Part shown: one piece after another, positions 55,471-64,000 of the stretch
How the letters are laid out: each line of letters opens with the position of its first letter
Position numbering within the stretch: the first letter of the stretch is position 1
Assembly (NCBI GenBank): GCA_014529385.2
Contig: CM043959.1
Span: 4,457,045 to 4,521,044, forward strand
DNA: 64,000 bases
Origin: Adiantum capillus-veneris
Taxonomy: Eukaryota; Streptophyta; Polypodiopsida; Polypodiales; Pteridaceae
Direction: 5' to 3'
Translations under genes and position numbers: made by a program
Notes under the pieces: model-generated
Databases searched by the model: none
Seen by the model: only the letters and a program-made list of their open reading frames with translations
What the model was told of the DNA's origin: nothing

Positions 55471-56013
55471 TCCTCCCTGAACTTTGGGTAAGCCGGATAC
55501 GAAGTCCATGATGATACACTCCCACTTCATTTAAGGTATATCCAGAGGTTGAAGTTTCCCTGGGAGATTTACCTTTCAACATTACTCTTTGGCACATTAG
55601 GCACTCTTCATACCATAACACATCACCCTTCATTCCTTGACAATAAAAACTCTTCCTTACTGCATTGAGAGTTTTGGCATAGCCTAGATGTCTAGATGTT
55701 GGGCTATCATGAGCTTCATAAAGGATATTTTTTTGCAAGATTGCATTCCTCAGCAGCAGACACAATCTATGTCGGTAATATAAGCATCCATCTTTGATAT
55801 CATAATTTTGTAAAGATGCGTCATTCTGAGGTGTTTTATCCTTCATGATAGCAAGCTGCTTCTGATAATCTAGGTCCATTTGTGCAGCTTCCCTTACCTT
55901 GACCAAATCTAGGTTAATAGGCATTGAGATTAAGCTTACCAAGGCTTTACGGCTCAAGGCATCTGCTACTAAATTCTCCTTACTTGGTCTATAGACAATT
56001 AAAAAGTCAACCT
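55471..56013 (-). pseudogene. B: RNase H end and integrase zinc-binding domain
   Basis: Starts with F-L-I-V-Y-R-P-S-K-E-N-L-V-A-D-A-L-S-R-K, the usual RNase H-integrase bridge, then E-A-H-D, S-R-H-L-G and C-L-M-C of the zinc domain. It forms the second part of a 282-codon ORF (56314-55466) whose first ~100 codons belong to A2. RT, protease and gag of B are missing beyond the junction. Confidence 0.8.
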
Positions 56014-57040
56014 TATCTTTTACACACTCATTAGCCTTTATTTGAGCTTTCTTTGACACTTCCTCATAGTAGCTCAAAGCCAAAACTATGTCCACTTGCA
56101 GACATTGTAAATCCAACAACCTTTTCTGCCAAATATCGATTTGCTCTTCATCTCCAAATGACAAAAATTTAAGTGCAGGAATCTCCACTTTAAATGGCAT
56201 ATAAAGCTTCCTTGCCATAAACCAAGTGGTAAGGAGAAAATCATGTGCTCGTTTTGATAGCAATCCTATAGGCCCATAATGCACAAGGGAACTCTGAATC
56301 CCAAGTTTTCCCATGTGTCTGGGTCATCTTTGTCAAGATTCTCACCATCTCTCCATTGAACCTTTCATTGAGACCATTGCATTGTGGATAACAAAGAGAA
56401 TTGTACTTGTGGTGTATATTGAGCTTTTCGCACACGAAATCAAATAGCTCTCTCTAAATCCATGTCCTCTATCAGAAAGTAGTTCCAATGGCACACCAAA
56501 TTTGCAGCATATATGTTCATATACAAACTTTCCCATTTCCTTACTGGTAATCTATTTGACAGCTTTAGCTTCTGCCCAACGTGACAAATAATCCACTGTT
56601 GTTAAAATGTAAGCATTTCTTTTACCAGTCATGGATAATGGTCCAATAGCATCAAGACCCCATTTTTTCAAAGACATCAAAAGATAGAACTATATTTTGT
56701 AATTCAGGCTTCAAAATTCTCTTCCCCATTTTTTGACAAGATAAACAAGACTTGCACCAATGGTTAACATCCCGTTGGATACGTGGCCACACATAGCCTT
56801 CTTCCAGAATCTTATGTAACATAATCTTAGTGGCAAAATGGCCTCCACATGATCCCTCATGTTTTTCTTTCAAAATCTTGTAAATTTCTTCTTTCCAGGG
56901 CACACCACGCAATACTGAATCACTTCCTTTCATGTAAAGCACATCATCAAGCATTTTGTACTTCCTAGATTTTCTTATAAAAGCATACTTTTTGGATGAT
57001 GGGAGACCCTCATGTAAAACATCTGTCAACAAAAAATCGA
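56014..57040 (-). pseudogene. A2: integrase
   Basis: Zinc-binding domain in 57032-56652: K-H-E-G-S-C-G-G-H-F, Y-V-W-P-R-I and C-K-S-C-L-S-C. The core is broken over two frames: C-C-K-F-G-V-P-L-E-L-L-S-D-R-G holds the second Asp (about 56500), and L-N-E-R-F-N-G-E (about 56370) holds the Glu. The C-terminal part (M-P-F-K-V-E-I-P-A-L-K-F) ends at V-K-D-K, where B sequence takes over in the same frame. Confidence 0.8.
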
Positions 57041-57950
57041 CCTCCTTTGATCACACTTCCCTTCCATGATATAAAGGGGCATTAGCCTTTAGAACAAACA
57101 CACAAGTGACCATTTCTTGGCCAGCGTCATGAGCTTCTTCATTTTGGGACCTTTCAATATGCTGCAAACTCTATGCTTCAAACTTTTTAAGTAACAATTT
57201 CACGTTGAAGCATAAATTTTTCAATTTAGGATTCTTAATCTTCCATACTCCCAATACTTGCTTCACAACCAACAAAGCATCTCCTTTTATTTGTAGGCGT
57301 CTAATTCCCAAATGTAAACAGACGTGCAAGCCACCTTCAAGAGCCATGTACTCTGTTTCATTGGTACTTTTTGCATCAAGTTTCAGCCCTTGTTTCCTTA
57401 CAAGTTTTCCTTGTGCATCATAAATGACAATTCCTTCCAAAGCAACATCATGACTTCTTCGATGAGAGCCATCGAAATATAACAGTGAAACATTGTATAT
57501 GGCAAGAGTTTTGACACCACGCATCATAAATGACAATTCCTTCCAAAGCAACATCATGACTTCTTCGATGAGAGCCATCGAAATATAACAGTGAAACATT
57601 GTATATGGCAAGAGTTTTGACACCACCTCTTCTTTAACCAAAACAGGAGTCTCTTTAAAAGTGAATAGATTTACCAAGGTAGCCCGAGTACTTTCTTCCA
57701 CTAAAACAGTGAATTGAAACTCCTGAAGTTCAATAACCCATTTCATCATTGTCTTTGATATATTTGAGTTATTAAACAGCTGAGGAATCAATTAATAACT
57801 AGTGAGAAAAGTGAGCGACTTTTGCAACAAGTAATGTCTAAATCGTCTGCAAGCATAAACCATACTGGTCATTACCGATTCAATTTTTGATCTTTTTCAT
57901 GAGGAGTCTTCACCCTGCTAGCATAATGAAGAGGATGCAAAAGGTATGAA
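57041..57950 (-). pseudogene. A2: archaeal-type RNase H with frame-changing duplication
   Basis: A 206-codon ORF (57791-57171). L-Y-F-D-G-S-H-R-R-S begins the archaeal-type RNase H, followed by D-A-Q-G-K-L-V-R, S-T-N-E-T-E-Y-M-A-L-E (Glu) and K-G-D-A-L-L-V-V-K (Asp), so its acidic residues look intact. The preceding gypsy RNase H end is W-V-I-E-L-Q-E-F-Q-F-T-V. Two RNase H types again point to the Tat lineage. The 106-bp duplication is read in two different frames within this single ORF. Confidence 0.8.
57415..57626 (-). repeat. 106-bp tandem duplication
   Basis: Copies begin at 57415 and 57521 with gcatcataaatgacaattcc and are nearly identical. The period is not a multiple of three. Confidence 0.9.
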
Positions 57951-58610
57951 TCAAAACAGATATTTAACCTTCTGTATGAAAGGGGCCAATTGTCTTGTAT
58001 CCTTTGGAGATGATTGCAATAACAAAGCTTCTACTTTCTCTAAATCTACCTCAATCCCATTTTTGGAAATTACATGTCCAAGAAGCTTCACTCTTGGTTG
58101 TGCCAGATGACATTTTTTGGGGTTCAACTGACCCACGCATTCATCATACCTTGCAAAAGTCATTTCAAGCTTTTGAACATGCTCTCTCCTTGAACTCTAT
58201 ACACATAAATCATCTATGAACCCTTTGACAAACTTCCCGAGGAACGGGGTAAGGACCCAATCCACTTTTCTTTCAAAAGCTCCAAGTCCATTTGTCAATC
58301 CTAAAGGAAGGCAGCAAAAGCAGAAACAACCCCATGGAGTGATAAAAGTTTTCTTTTTTTTATCTTCAGGAGCAAGGATAAGTTGGAAACACCTAAAAGT
58401 TATCAATAAAAGGTAAGGGATAAGGATCTTTCTTGGTCACTACATTTAATGACTTATAATCAATGCAAACTCTCCAATACCCATCTTTCTTTGGGGTGAC
58501 CACTATAGGGCTCACCCATTCAGCATTATCAACAAGCATAATGAACCCTGCATTCAAAAGTTTATCCACGTCTTCCTTCAAAGCATTCATTTTCTCCTTA
58601 CCCATTCTTC
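57951..58610 (-). pseudogene. A2: reverse transcriptase lacking motif A
   Basis: Lead-in and fingers in 58605-58393 (W-V-S-P-I-V-V-T-P-K-K-D, C-I-D-Y-K-S-L-N, Y-P-L-P-F-I). The next stretch (58406-58197) resumes at Q-L-I-L-A-P-E-D, so about 25 residues holding motif A and its catalytic Asp are missing. The second site F-I-D-D-L-C-V is present. The thumb/connection in 58163-57951 has L-N-P-K-K-C and L-L-G-H-V-I-S-K-N-G-I. Confidence 0.85.
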
Positions 58611-58967
58611 TTAATTTCTGTCTTATTGGCTTTGCCCCTTCAATTAGTTCAATCTTCGCAGGGTCTCCAACAAAACCCCTTATTTCTTGATATGAAGTGA
58701 TGAGAGATTTGGAAACCTGTCCAGCATTGTTAAGTACTCCCTTCTTTCTCCTTGTGTCAAATCAGTACTCAGCATGTTTTGAATCAACTCCTTCTTCATT
58801 GACAATTCCTGTTTAGGCTGCATCAACTCCTCAAGTTTTTCCAAATGGCTGGAAGCATTTATATCCTCTGACATTTGCAATACTTCACCAATTTCTCTCT
58901 TCTCCTTGTCCAACAGTAAGAATGACACTTCACCCTTATCAATGGAACTAGAAGCAGTGCTACTTTT
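58611..58967 (-). pseudogene. A2: protease-RT linker
   Basis: An 82-codon stretch (58928-58680), Glu/Leu-rich (E-E-L-M-Q-P-K-Q-E-L-S-M-K-K-E). No motif beyond its position. Confidence 0.5.
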
Positions 58968-59480
58968 TTAGTCTTCAAAACTATCTTCATTGGTAACTTC
59001 GGATTCATCATCTACTACCAAAGGTTGCTTGGTAGTCATATCAAACACCCTCTTTTCCCCCTTCTTGCCACACACAGAGGTTGTGCTCTTGCCCAAAATG
59101 AGAGGAAAAGCTCCCAGGTCAGCTGGCATAACATAAAAGTTCACTATAACCTTCATGTTCAATATTTCAACTTCCAAATTCTTAATCAGCCCCAAACACT
59201 TTACGTTGGCATTTTTTTCTAGTCGAAACCTAAACCCAGAGCTTCCGCATGTAATGAGACCCAATCTCTCCACACATGACTGTATGATCACACAAACTTG
59301 AGCACCTCCGTCAATGTAGGCCTCTCCCATGCCCACACATTTGTGCCAAGCGTTCACCACAGGACAAATGTCGGGTAACTCTCCCATAGCCAACACTCTA
59401 ACTTGTCCATGCTTCAGCTCTTTCTCTAGATTCACTAATGACTTCCACTTCCTCTTAAGTTTGGCCACCATATTCATCAA
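58968..59480 (-). pseudogene. A2: retropepsin with D-G-G active site
   Basis: A 170-codon frame. Active site A-Y-I-D-G-G-A-Q-V-C-V at residues 53-63 and P-L-I-L-G-K-S-T-T near 126-134. The second position of the D-T/S-G triad is Gly, as in E. The frame is otherwise uninterrupted. Confidence 0.8.
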
Positions 59481-59861
59481 CTATTCAAAAGTACAATCTA
59501 CTTTCCTCTCAATCACGTCTTCCTTTAAACTGTAAGCTGTTTGGCCTTCTCCCAAAGGCAAATCTGCTACTTCAAACCGTCTACGAGGTCTTCTCTTTCT
59601 CTTAACTTTTTCATCTTCACCCTCTTTCTCTTTCCCTTGGAGCATCATAGCCTTCCCTCTCTCTTTTGCCTACGGGCATCATATCTGCTTCTTTCCTTTC
59701 AACCAGCACAATACCCACACAACCACCAGAGGTTAAGGCCTGATTTTCTTGTCTAATACTTTGATCTCCCCATATGTCCAATGCATAATCATCAGCCCTA
59801 TTAGGAATCTGCTGAGGAAGTGGAAACATATCACCTCCCATCCTTATTGGCCTTGGACACT
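59437..59861 (-). pseudogene. A2: gag C-terminal fragment
   Basis: Same K/E/R-rich Gag tail as A1 1663-2100, closely matching. It ends at 59861 in ...ttggacactga, exactly at the junction with F. The gag core and 5' LTR of A2 are missing. Confidence 0.75.
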
Positions 59862-60540
59862 GAAAGCAGGTATTACGTATCCAGTGAAAGAGTCAGAGTG
59901 GGTTTCACCTATGCCATTACACCAAAAAAGAATGGGGAGTGGAGAGTGTGTGTACATTACAAACCATTGAATGCTGATATGAAGCAAAATCACTACCTCT
60001 TGTCATTCCAGGATGAGACCTTGAACAACCAGGTAGTAGGGCATGAGCGATATTCAATTATGGATCGCTTTTTTAGGTTATTTCTAGATTGGCATTGCTT
60101 TGGAGGACTAGCTGAAGACCACCCTCATTTCACCATGGGATGATTTGCTTACCACAGGATGCCTTTCGGTTTGGTGAATGCTTATGCAATCTTTCAAGAT
60201 TGGATGAACAGGGTATTCGTGCCATACTTGGGTAAGTTCATCAGAGTTTTTATGGATGATATTGGGTGTTATAGTTCTAGTGATGAGCATTTGTTGAAGT
60301 TAAAGTTATGCTTTCAAAGGCTAGATGAAGAGGGTGGACAGTTGAATCCTAAAATAAGAAGTGCAAGTTGGTTCAACCTCAAACTCATTTATTGGGTGAT
60401 GTGGTCTCACAAAATAAGATAGAAGCCGATCCAAAAAAGGTGAACGCTTTGGTTTTGACGAAACCCCCAATCAATGCGACAAGTTTGGATTCATTTGTGC
60501 ACAAGATAAATTATTTGTACAAGTTCTTTTGGATGCTTTC
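59862..60540 (+). pseudogene. F: reverse transcriptase
   Basis: Starts inside RT at A-G-I-T-Y-P-V-K-E-S-E-W-V-S-P, with P-K-K-N-G-E-W-R-V-C-V in a second frame. Motif A is damaged (R-Y-S-I-M-D-R-F). The pattern F-G-L-V-N-A is near 60168, and the catalytic loop F-M-D-D-I-G-C-Y-S at about 60248-60275 is intact. E is the closest relative in the window (E-V-G-I-I-Y-P-V-N-E-S-K). Confidence 0.75.
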
Positions 60541-61090
60541 ATAGTATGTATACCCTAAAAGTTGAGTCAATAGGTTCATGGTCACAGGTGACCTTTGACA
60601 AAGTAAAGGAGATTCTTTGCGAGTTGCCGATGATTTGGCCTCATAACAAGGAGGATGACTTCTATGTTTCCATGCGGTAGGTATGGTTTCCATTGGTGCT
60701 TTGTTGATACAAAAAGTGGGTAGATGTTACAAACCAATCTATTTTGATAAACCTTTGATTAGCCCAGGGGAAAGGTCATACACAAAAGCTGAGCAGTTGG
60801 TGATGACTCTAGTGTTTGCACGTCGCAAGTTTAAAGTGCATTTGATCGATTGAAAATTTATGTGCTCACATCTAAAAATTTGTTGCTAGAAGTGGTGCTT
60901 CATCTAAAGCTAGGGAGGCATATCAGAAGTGGGTGCTTGAGCTACAAAAATTCAAATTCGAGTTCAAAATTGATCAAACGAGCATATCATATTTGGCAGA
61001 CATTCTAGGTAACAAAGAAGCGATTTGCCAACATGTATCCAAGGGTGGTGAAAGAGGACGTCAAAGAAGGACCTGATTTAGAAGAAGCCT
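60541..61090 (+). pseudogene. F: gypsy-type RNase H and linker
   Basis: Around 60680-60850 I read S-I-G-A-L-L-I-Q-K-V-G-R-C-Y-K-P-I-Y-F-D, then E-R-S-Y-T-K-A-E-Q-L-V-M-T-L, matching E 46163-45918. Stops and frame changes throughout. Confidence 0.7.
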
Positions 61091-61330
61091 TCACTATGTG
61101 GTTCGATGGAGCTTACAAGACAATAGTGCAAAAGTAGCTGGAGGTGTGATTATAAAAGACCCACAAGGAAAGGTGATTTTCTCCAAGGCTTATGACTTGG
61201 AGAGTGTTCACACAAACAACGAAGCAGAGTACTTGGCTCTCTATTTAGGGTTAAATCAGTGTGTGGGGTTTGGGATCTCTAGTCTTGTGGTGGTTAAGGG
61301 TGATACACGATGTCATTAACCAGCTCTTGG
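61091..61330 (+). pseudogene. F: archaeal-type RNase H
   Basis: T-M-W-F-D-G-A near 61098 gives the first Asp, then a frameshift and V-A-G-G-V-I-I-K-D-P-Q-G-K-V, H-T-N-N-E-A-E-Y-L-A-L (Glu) and V-V-K-G-D (Asp). The E copy has lost the Glu; here it remains. Confidence 0.8.
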
Positions 61331-62790
61331 GGCAATGGTAGGTAAAAAGGGATTCTCTCAAAAACTAGTTTTTTCCATAAACAAGCTGTTGAAATTTAGT
61401 GCATTTAAAGCATGTTAGAAGGGAACAAAATCAACAAGCAGATCAATTAGCTAGTATTCAAGTGCAGGCTCATGTAGTAGGTTTATACTACCATGTATGC
61501 AAATAGAGAAACTTTAAGAGAGATTGATGATTTTTTGAGCTCAGGTCAATGTTCAAGGGCTTGTCCAAGTTGTAAAAGAGGAGGATTGTTCAAAAGGCTC
61601 GCAAATTTACTTTGGTTGGCAAAGACCTGATGACACATGGTTGAGATGGAGTGCTACAGAGAGTCCTCTATAAGGAGGAAATTGGTATGGTTTTGGAATA
61701 GTGTCATGAGGAGAGTGGACATCAAAGCAAAGATCAAGTACTTTTTTAAGTGCTTACTTAGAGCTAGTTTTTGGTGGCCATCTATTGTATGAGATGTGCA
61801 CTATTGGTGCAAGACGTGCCATGAGTGTCAAACCATGGGTGAAAGACGATTGGTAGTCAAGTCACAAGGGGTTATCATAGCTCAAAATGCATTTGAGAAG
61901 TGGGGTTTAGATGCTATTGGTCCATTACCCAAGTTAGCAAGCGGTAAGAAGTACATAGTAGTGGCTATCAACTATCTTACCATGTGGGTTGAAGCTAAAG
62001 TAGTAAAGGAGGTAGATGCTCACACCGTGGCTTATTTTGTTTATGATTGCATCTATTGTCGGTTTGGAGTGCCTTGGGAGCTCATTTTTTATTGTGGTCA
62101 AGGATTTCAGATTAAGCTGATGCGTGCATTAGTGGTGAAGTTGGGTATTCAACAGAGGTTTCTCCTTATCATCTAGAGTGCAATGGTTTGGTTGAGAGTG
62201 CTAATGGAAAGACAATCAAAATGCTCACCAAATATGTGTACAAACAGATAGAAGAGTGGGAGGCTAACCTTGACAAGTGTTTATGGGCTTATATGACTTC
62301 TTACAAGGTTGCCACCAACTTTACCCCATATGAGTTGGTATATGGTAAAGAGGAGGTGTTGCCCGTGCATGTCCAATTGGGTGCATTGAAAGATATGTGG
62401 TGGGTTGATAGGGCCCATCAAGATGTTTTGCACAACAAGATCACTAGTCTTGAAGCTTTAAAGATGGATAGAGAAGCACGAAGGATTTCTATGTGAAGTA
62501 GCAAGGAAAGAGTTGCAAGTTCAATCGGCACTTGACAGAGAAGTAGATAGAGAAGGGTGATTTGGTGATAAAATATGAGAGCTACCTCGACTTTATGTTC
62601 CAAAAGAAGTTCAAGAAGAAATGGATAGGATCGTACAAGGTACATTAAGCTTTTCCCAATGGTACCTACCAATTAATGAGGATGAATGGTTGATTTCTCA
62701 AACAAAGGGTGAATGGTGTGCATCTTAAGCTATACTTTGAAAGGGAGTTTGTGCCCATTGTGCTTCAAGTGTTAATCAAGAGGGTTGGGC
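61331..62790 (+). pseudogene. F: integrase
   Basis: Bridge and zinc domain are broken between 61480 and 61850 (R-R-I-V-Q-K-A-R-K-F-T-L-V matches E; C-H-E-C-Q closes the finger). The core in 61796-62176 has G-L-D-A-I-G-P (first Asp), but F-Y-C-G-Q-G-F stands where S-D-x-G is expected, so the second Asp is lost. In 62188-62496 V-E-S-A-N-G-K-T holds the Glu. H-L-K-L-Y-F-E-R-E-F near 62720 is the end of pol. Confidence 0.85.
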
Positions 62791-64000
62791 AAGCCACATA
62801 GACAGGAGTTATCTACATCAAGAATAAGACTCTGTATTTATGGTAGCAATTTTTTGTTTAGCTCATACTATTTTCTATTTTCGTAGTTTCTAAAATTCAA
62901 TAAACATGTTTTGGTTAAACATGAATGTTCAACAAGGGGTTTGGGCAATGATGGTGTAGCTAAAGTTGGTCAATGTGATGAATGGTGCAAGGCATATCTA
63001 TGTGTACTTATAGGTACATGCTAAAGTGGTAAGGTGGATATGAAGATCAAGAGTAGGCAAAGAGTAGCAAGTGTGTATGCTTTATGTGGTTTTCTGAGCG
63101 CCAAGGTGCTTTGCTATGGTGCCTATCAAAGGTGGCTGATCAAAGGGGTCAAAGTGCAAAAATGGATGTCCCAAAGGTGTTCCTCAAAGTGTTCTCCGAG
63201 ATAGTCCAAACGGTTCCCCAATTTGAGTTATGAAGTGCAAGTTATGACAGTTTTAAGGTAAGAGTGGTTTGCAGATCCCCACTGGATTGGATAGTTACAA
63301 ATGGTTGGTCATAGGGGATGTGTGTGCATGGCCCTAAAGTGCTCAACTTACGGTGCATGTTGGTATTTTTGGATCAGCAATCGGAGTTCAAACGGCCAAG
63401 TTATGGACTCATCATGGACAGTTAAAGTTCTACGGGGGGCTAGGTCTGAGCCACCTCGATAAGTGTGCCATTAGTGATTTTCATGAGCTTGCTAGGGTTT
63501 ACAAAGGTAGTGGGCAGCATGTAAAGCCCCTTGGAAGTCATGACACATCAATCGAAGTTGTGGGCATCAAGTTACACTCAGTTGAAGTCGGTGGGTAACT
63601 GCTATAAAGTGATAGCAAATGGATTTTTGTCGTTTTGTGGCTCATCGTTTGAGGGCCCAAAAAGGTTGAATTGCAAAGAAGAGGATGGGAGTCAAAGTCT
63701 AGAATCATGGCCTTCAAGGGGATTTTATAGAAGGGCAATCTGACATGGGAGAAGGAAATCAGAGTAGGTCAAAGGGAGGCCAAAAATTGATTTTGTTGAA
63801 AATTTTGAAGGGAGTTTTCTGAAGTTTTTTGGGGGAGTGCCTCTAACAATGCCATGTGACAGCTTGAATGTCTCACATGCACTTGGCGGGTTGGGAATGC
63901 TACAATATATATATTGGGTCAGCAAAGAGAGAGTGAGAGAGGTGAAGCTCCAATGGAGCTCCCTCCCCTCCCTTGCATGTGCGGGCATGTGGCAATGGCA
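62791..64000 (+). other. F 3' flank, possible LTR
   Basis: No supported gene. By position this should contain the F polypurine tract and 3' LTR. Candidate tracts (ttttttgggggagtg near 63830, ataggggatg near 63312) are not decisive and no partner LTR is in the window. A short (TA)n lies near 63906. ORFs of 66-87 codons are unsupported. Confidence 0.35.

Noticed and set aside
63353-63988. ORFs near the right edge
   Set aside because: Open on both strands, no domain; treated as LTR or flank of F.

Overview
The window reads as intergenic nuclear DNA of a land plant with a large, retrotransposon-filled genome. It holds Ty1/copia and several Ty3/gypsy families, including a chromodomain element and families with a second, archaeal-type RNase H (known from the plant Tat lineage). 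It also holds a LINE tail, long GA/CT/TG microsatellites and nested insertions. I see no host protein gene, rRNA, tRNA or CRISPR. The species cannot be named from this; a gymnosperm, fern or lycophyte would fit as well as a large-genome angiosperm. Almost every coding region is broken by stops and frameshifts, so 'pseudogene' here means a decayed transposon domain.

Labels used below. G1 (1-1662, +): gypsy protease and RT. A1 (1663 to ~4390, -): gag and LTR of a family also seen as A2. C1 (~4391-8465, -): gypsy pol, gag, an extra ORF, a tRNA-iMet-type primer site and a partial LTR. Then a D-family integrase scrap (8466-9112, +), a compact gag-only copia element with both LTRs (10463-12735, +), a copia gag scrap (~13.2-13.9 kb, -), a gypsy integrase scrap (14.4-15.2 kb, -) and a copia RT/RNase H (16.5-17.6 kb, -) with an internal duplication.

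D (17641-29446, +) is a large gypsy element in the order leader array, gag, protease, RT, RNase H, integrase with two zinc-binding domains, then a second protease-like domain. C2 (29447 to ~34168, -) is inserted in the LTR-like DNA after D. N (~34169 to ~39.7 kb, +) has LTR-like ends but carries only a long non-pol reading frame. D and N share a ~295-bp repeat unit with a 22-bp palindrome. C3 (39.7 to ~41.7 kb, -) is an extra-ORF and LTR remnant. A LINE tail lies at 42.9-43.5 kb.

E (44587 to ~49.06 kb, -) is a Tat-like gypsy. A 1.3-kb TIR element (49889-51217) and a small MITE-like repeat follow. B (51754-56013, -) is a chromodomain gypsy with a complete 2.4-kb 3' LTR, joined at ~56014 to A2 (56014-59861, -), a Tat-like gypsy. 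A2 abuts F (59862 to ~62790, +), a relative of E, head to head.

The points most worth following are an extra ORF between primer site and gag in C1, C2 and C3; the second retropepsin-like domain of D; its doubled integrase zinc-binding domain; and the palindromic arrays shared by D and N, which may sit in a leader intron.
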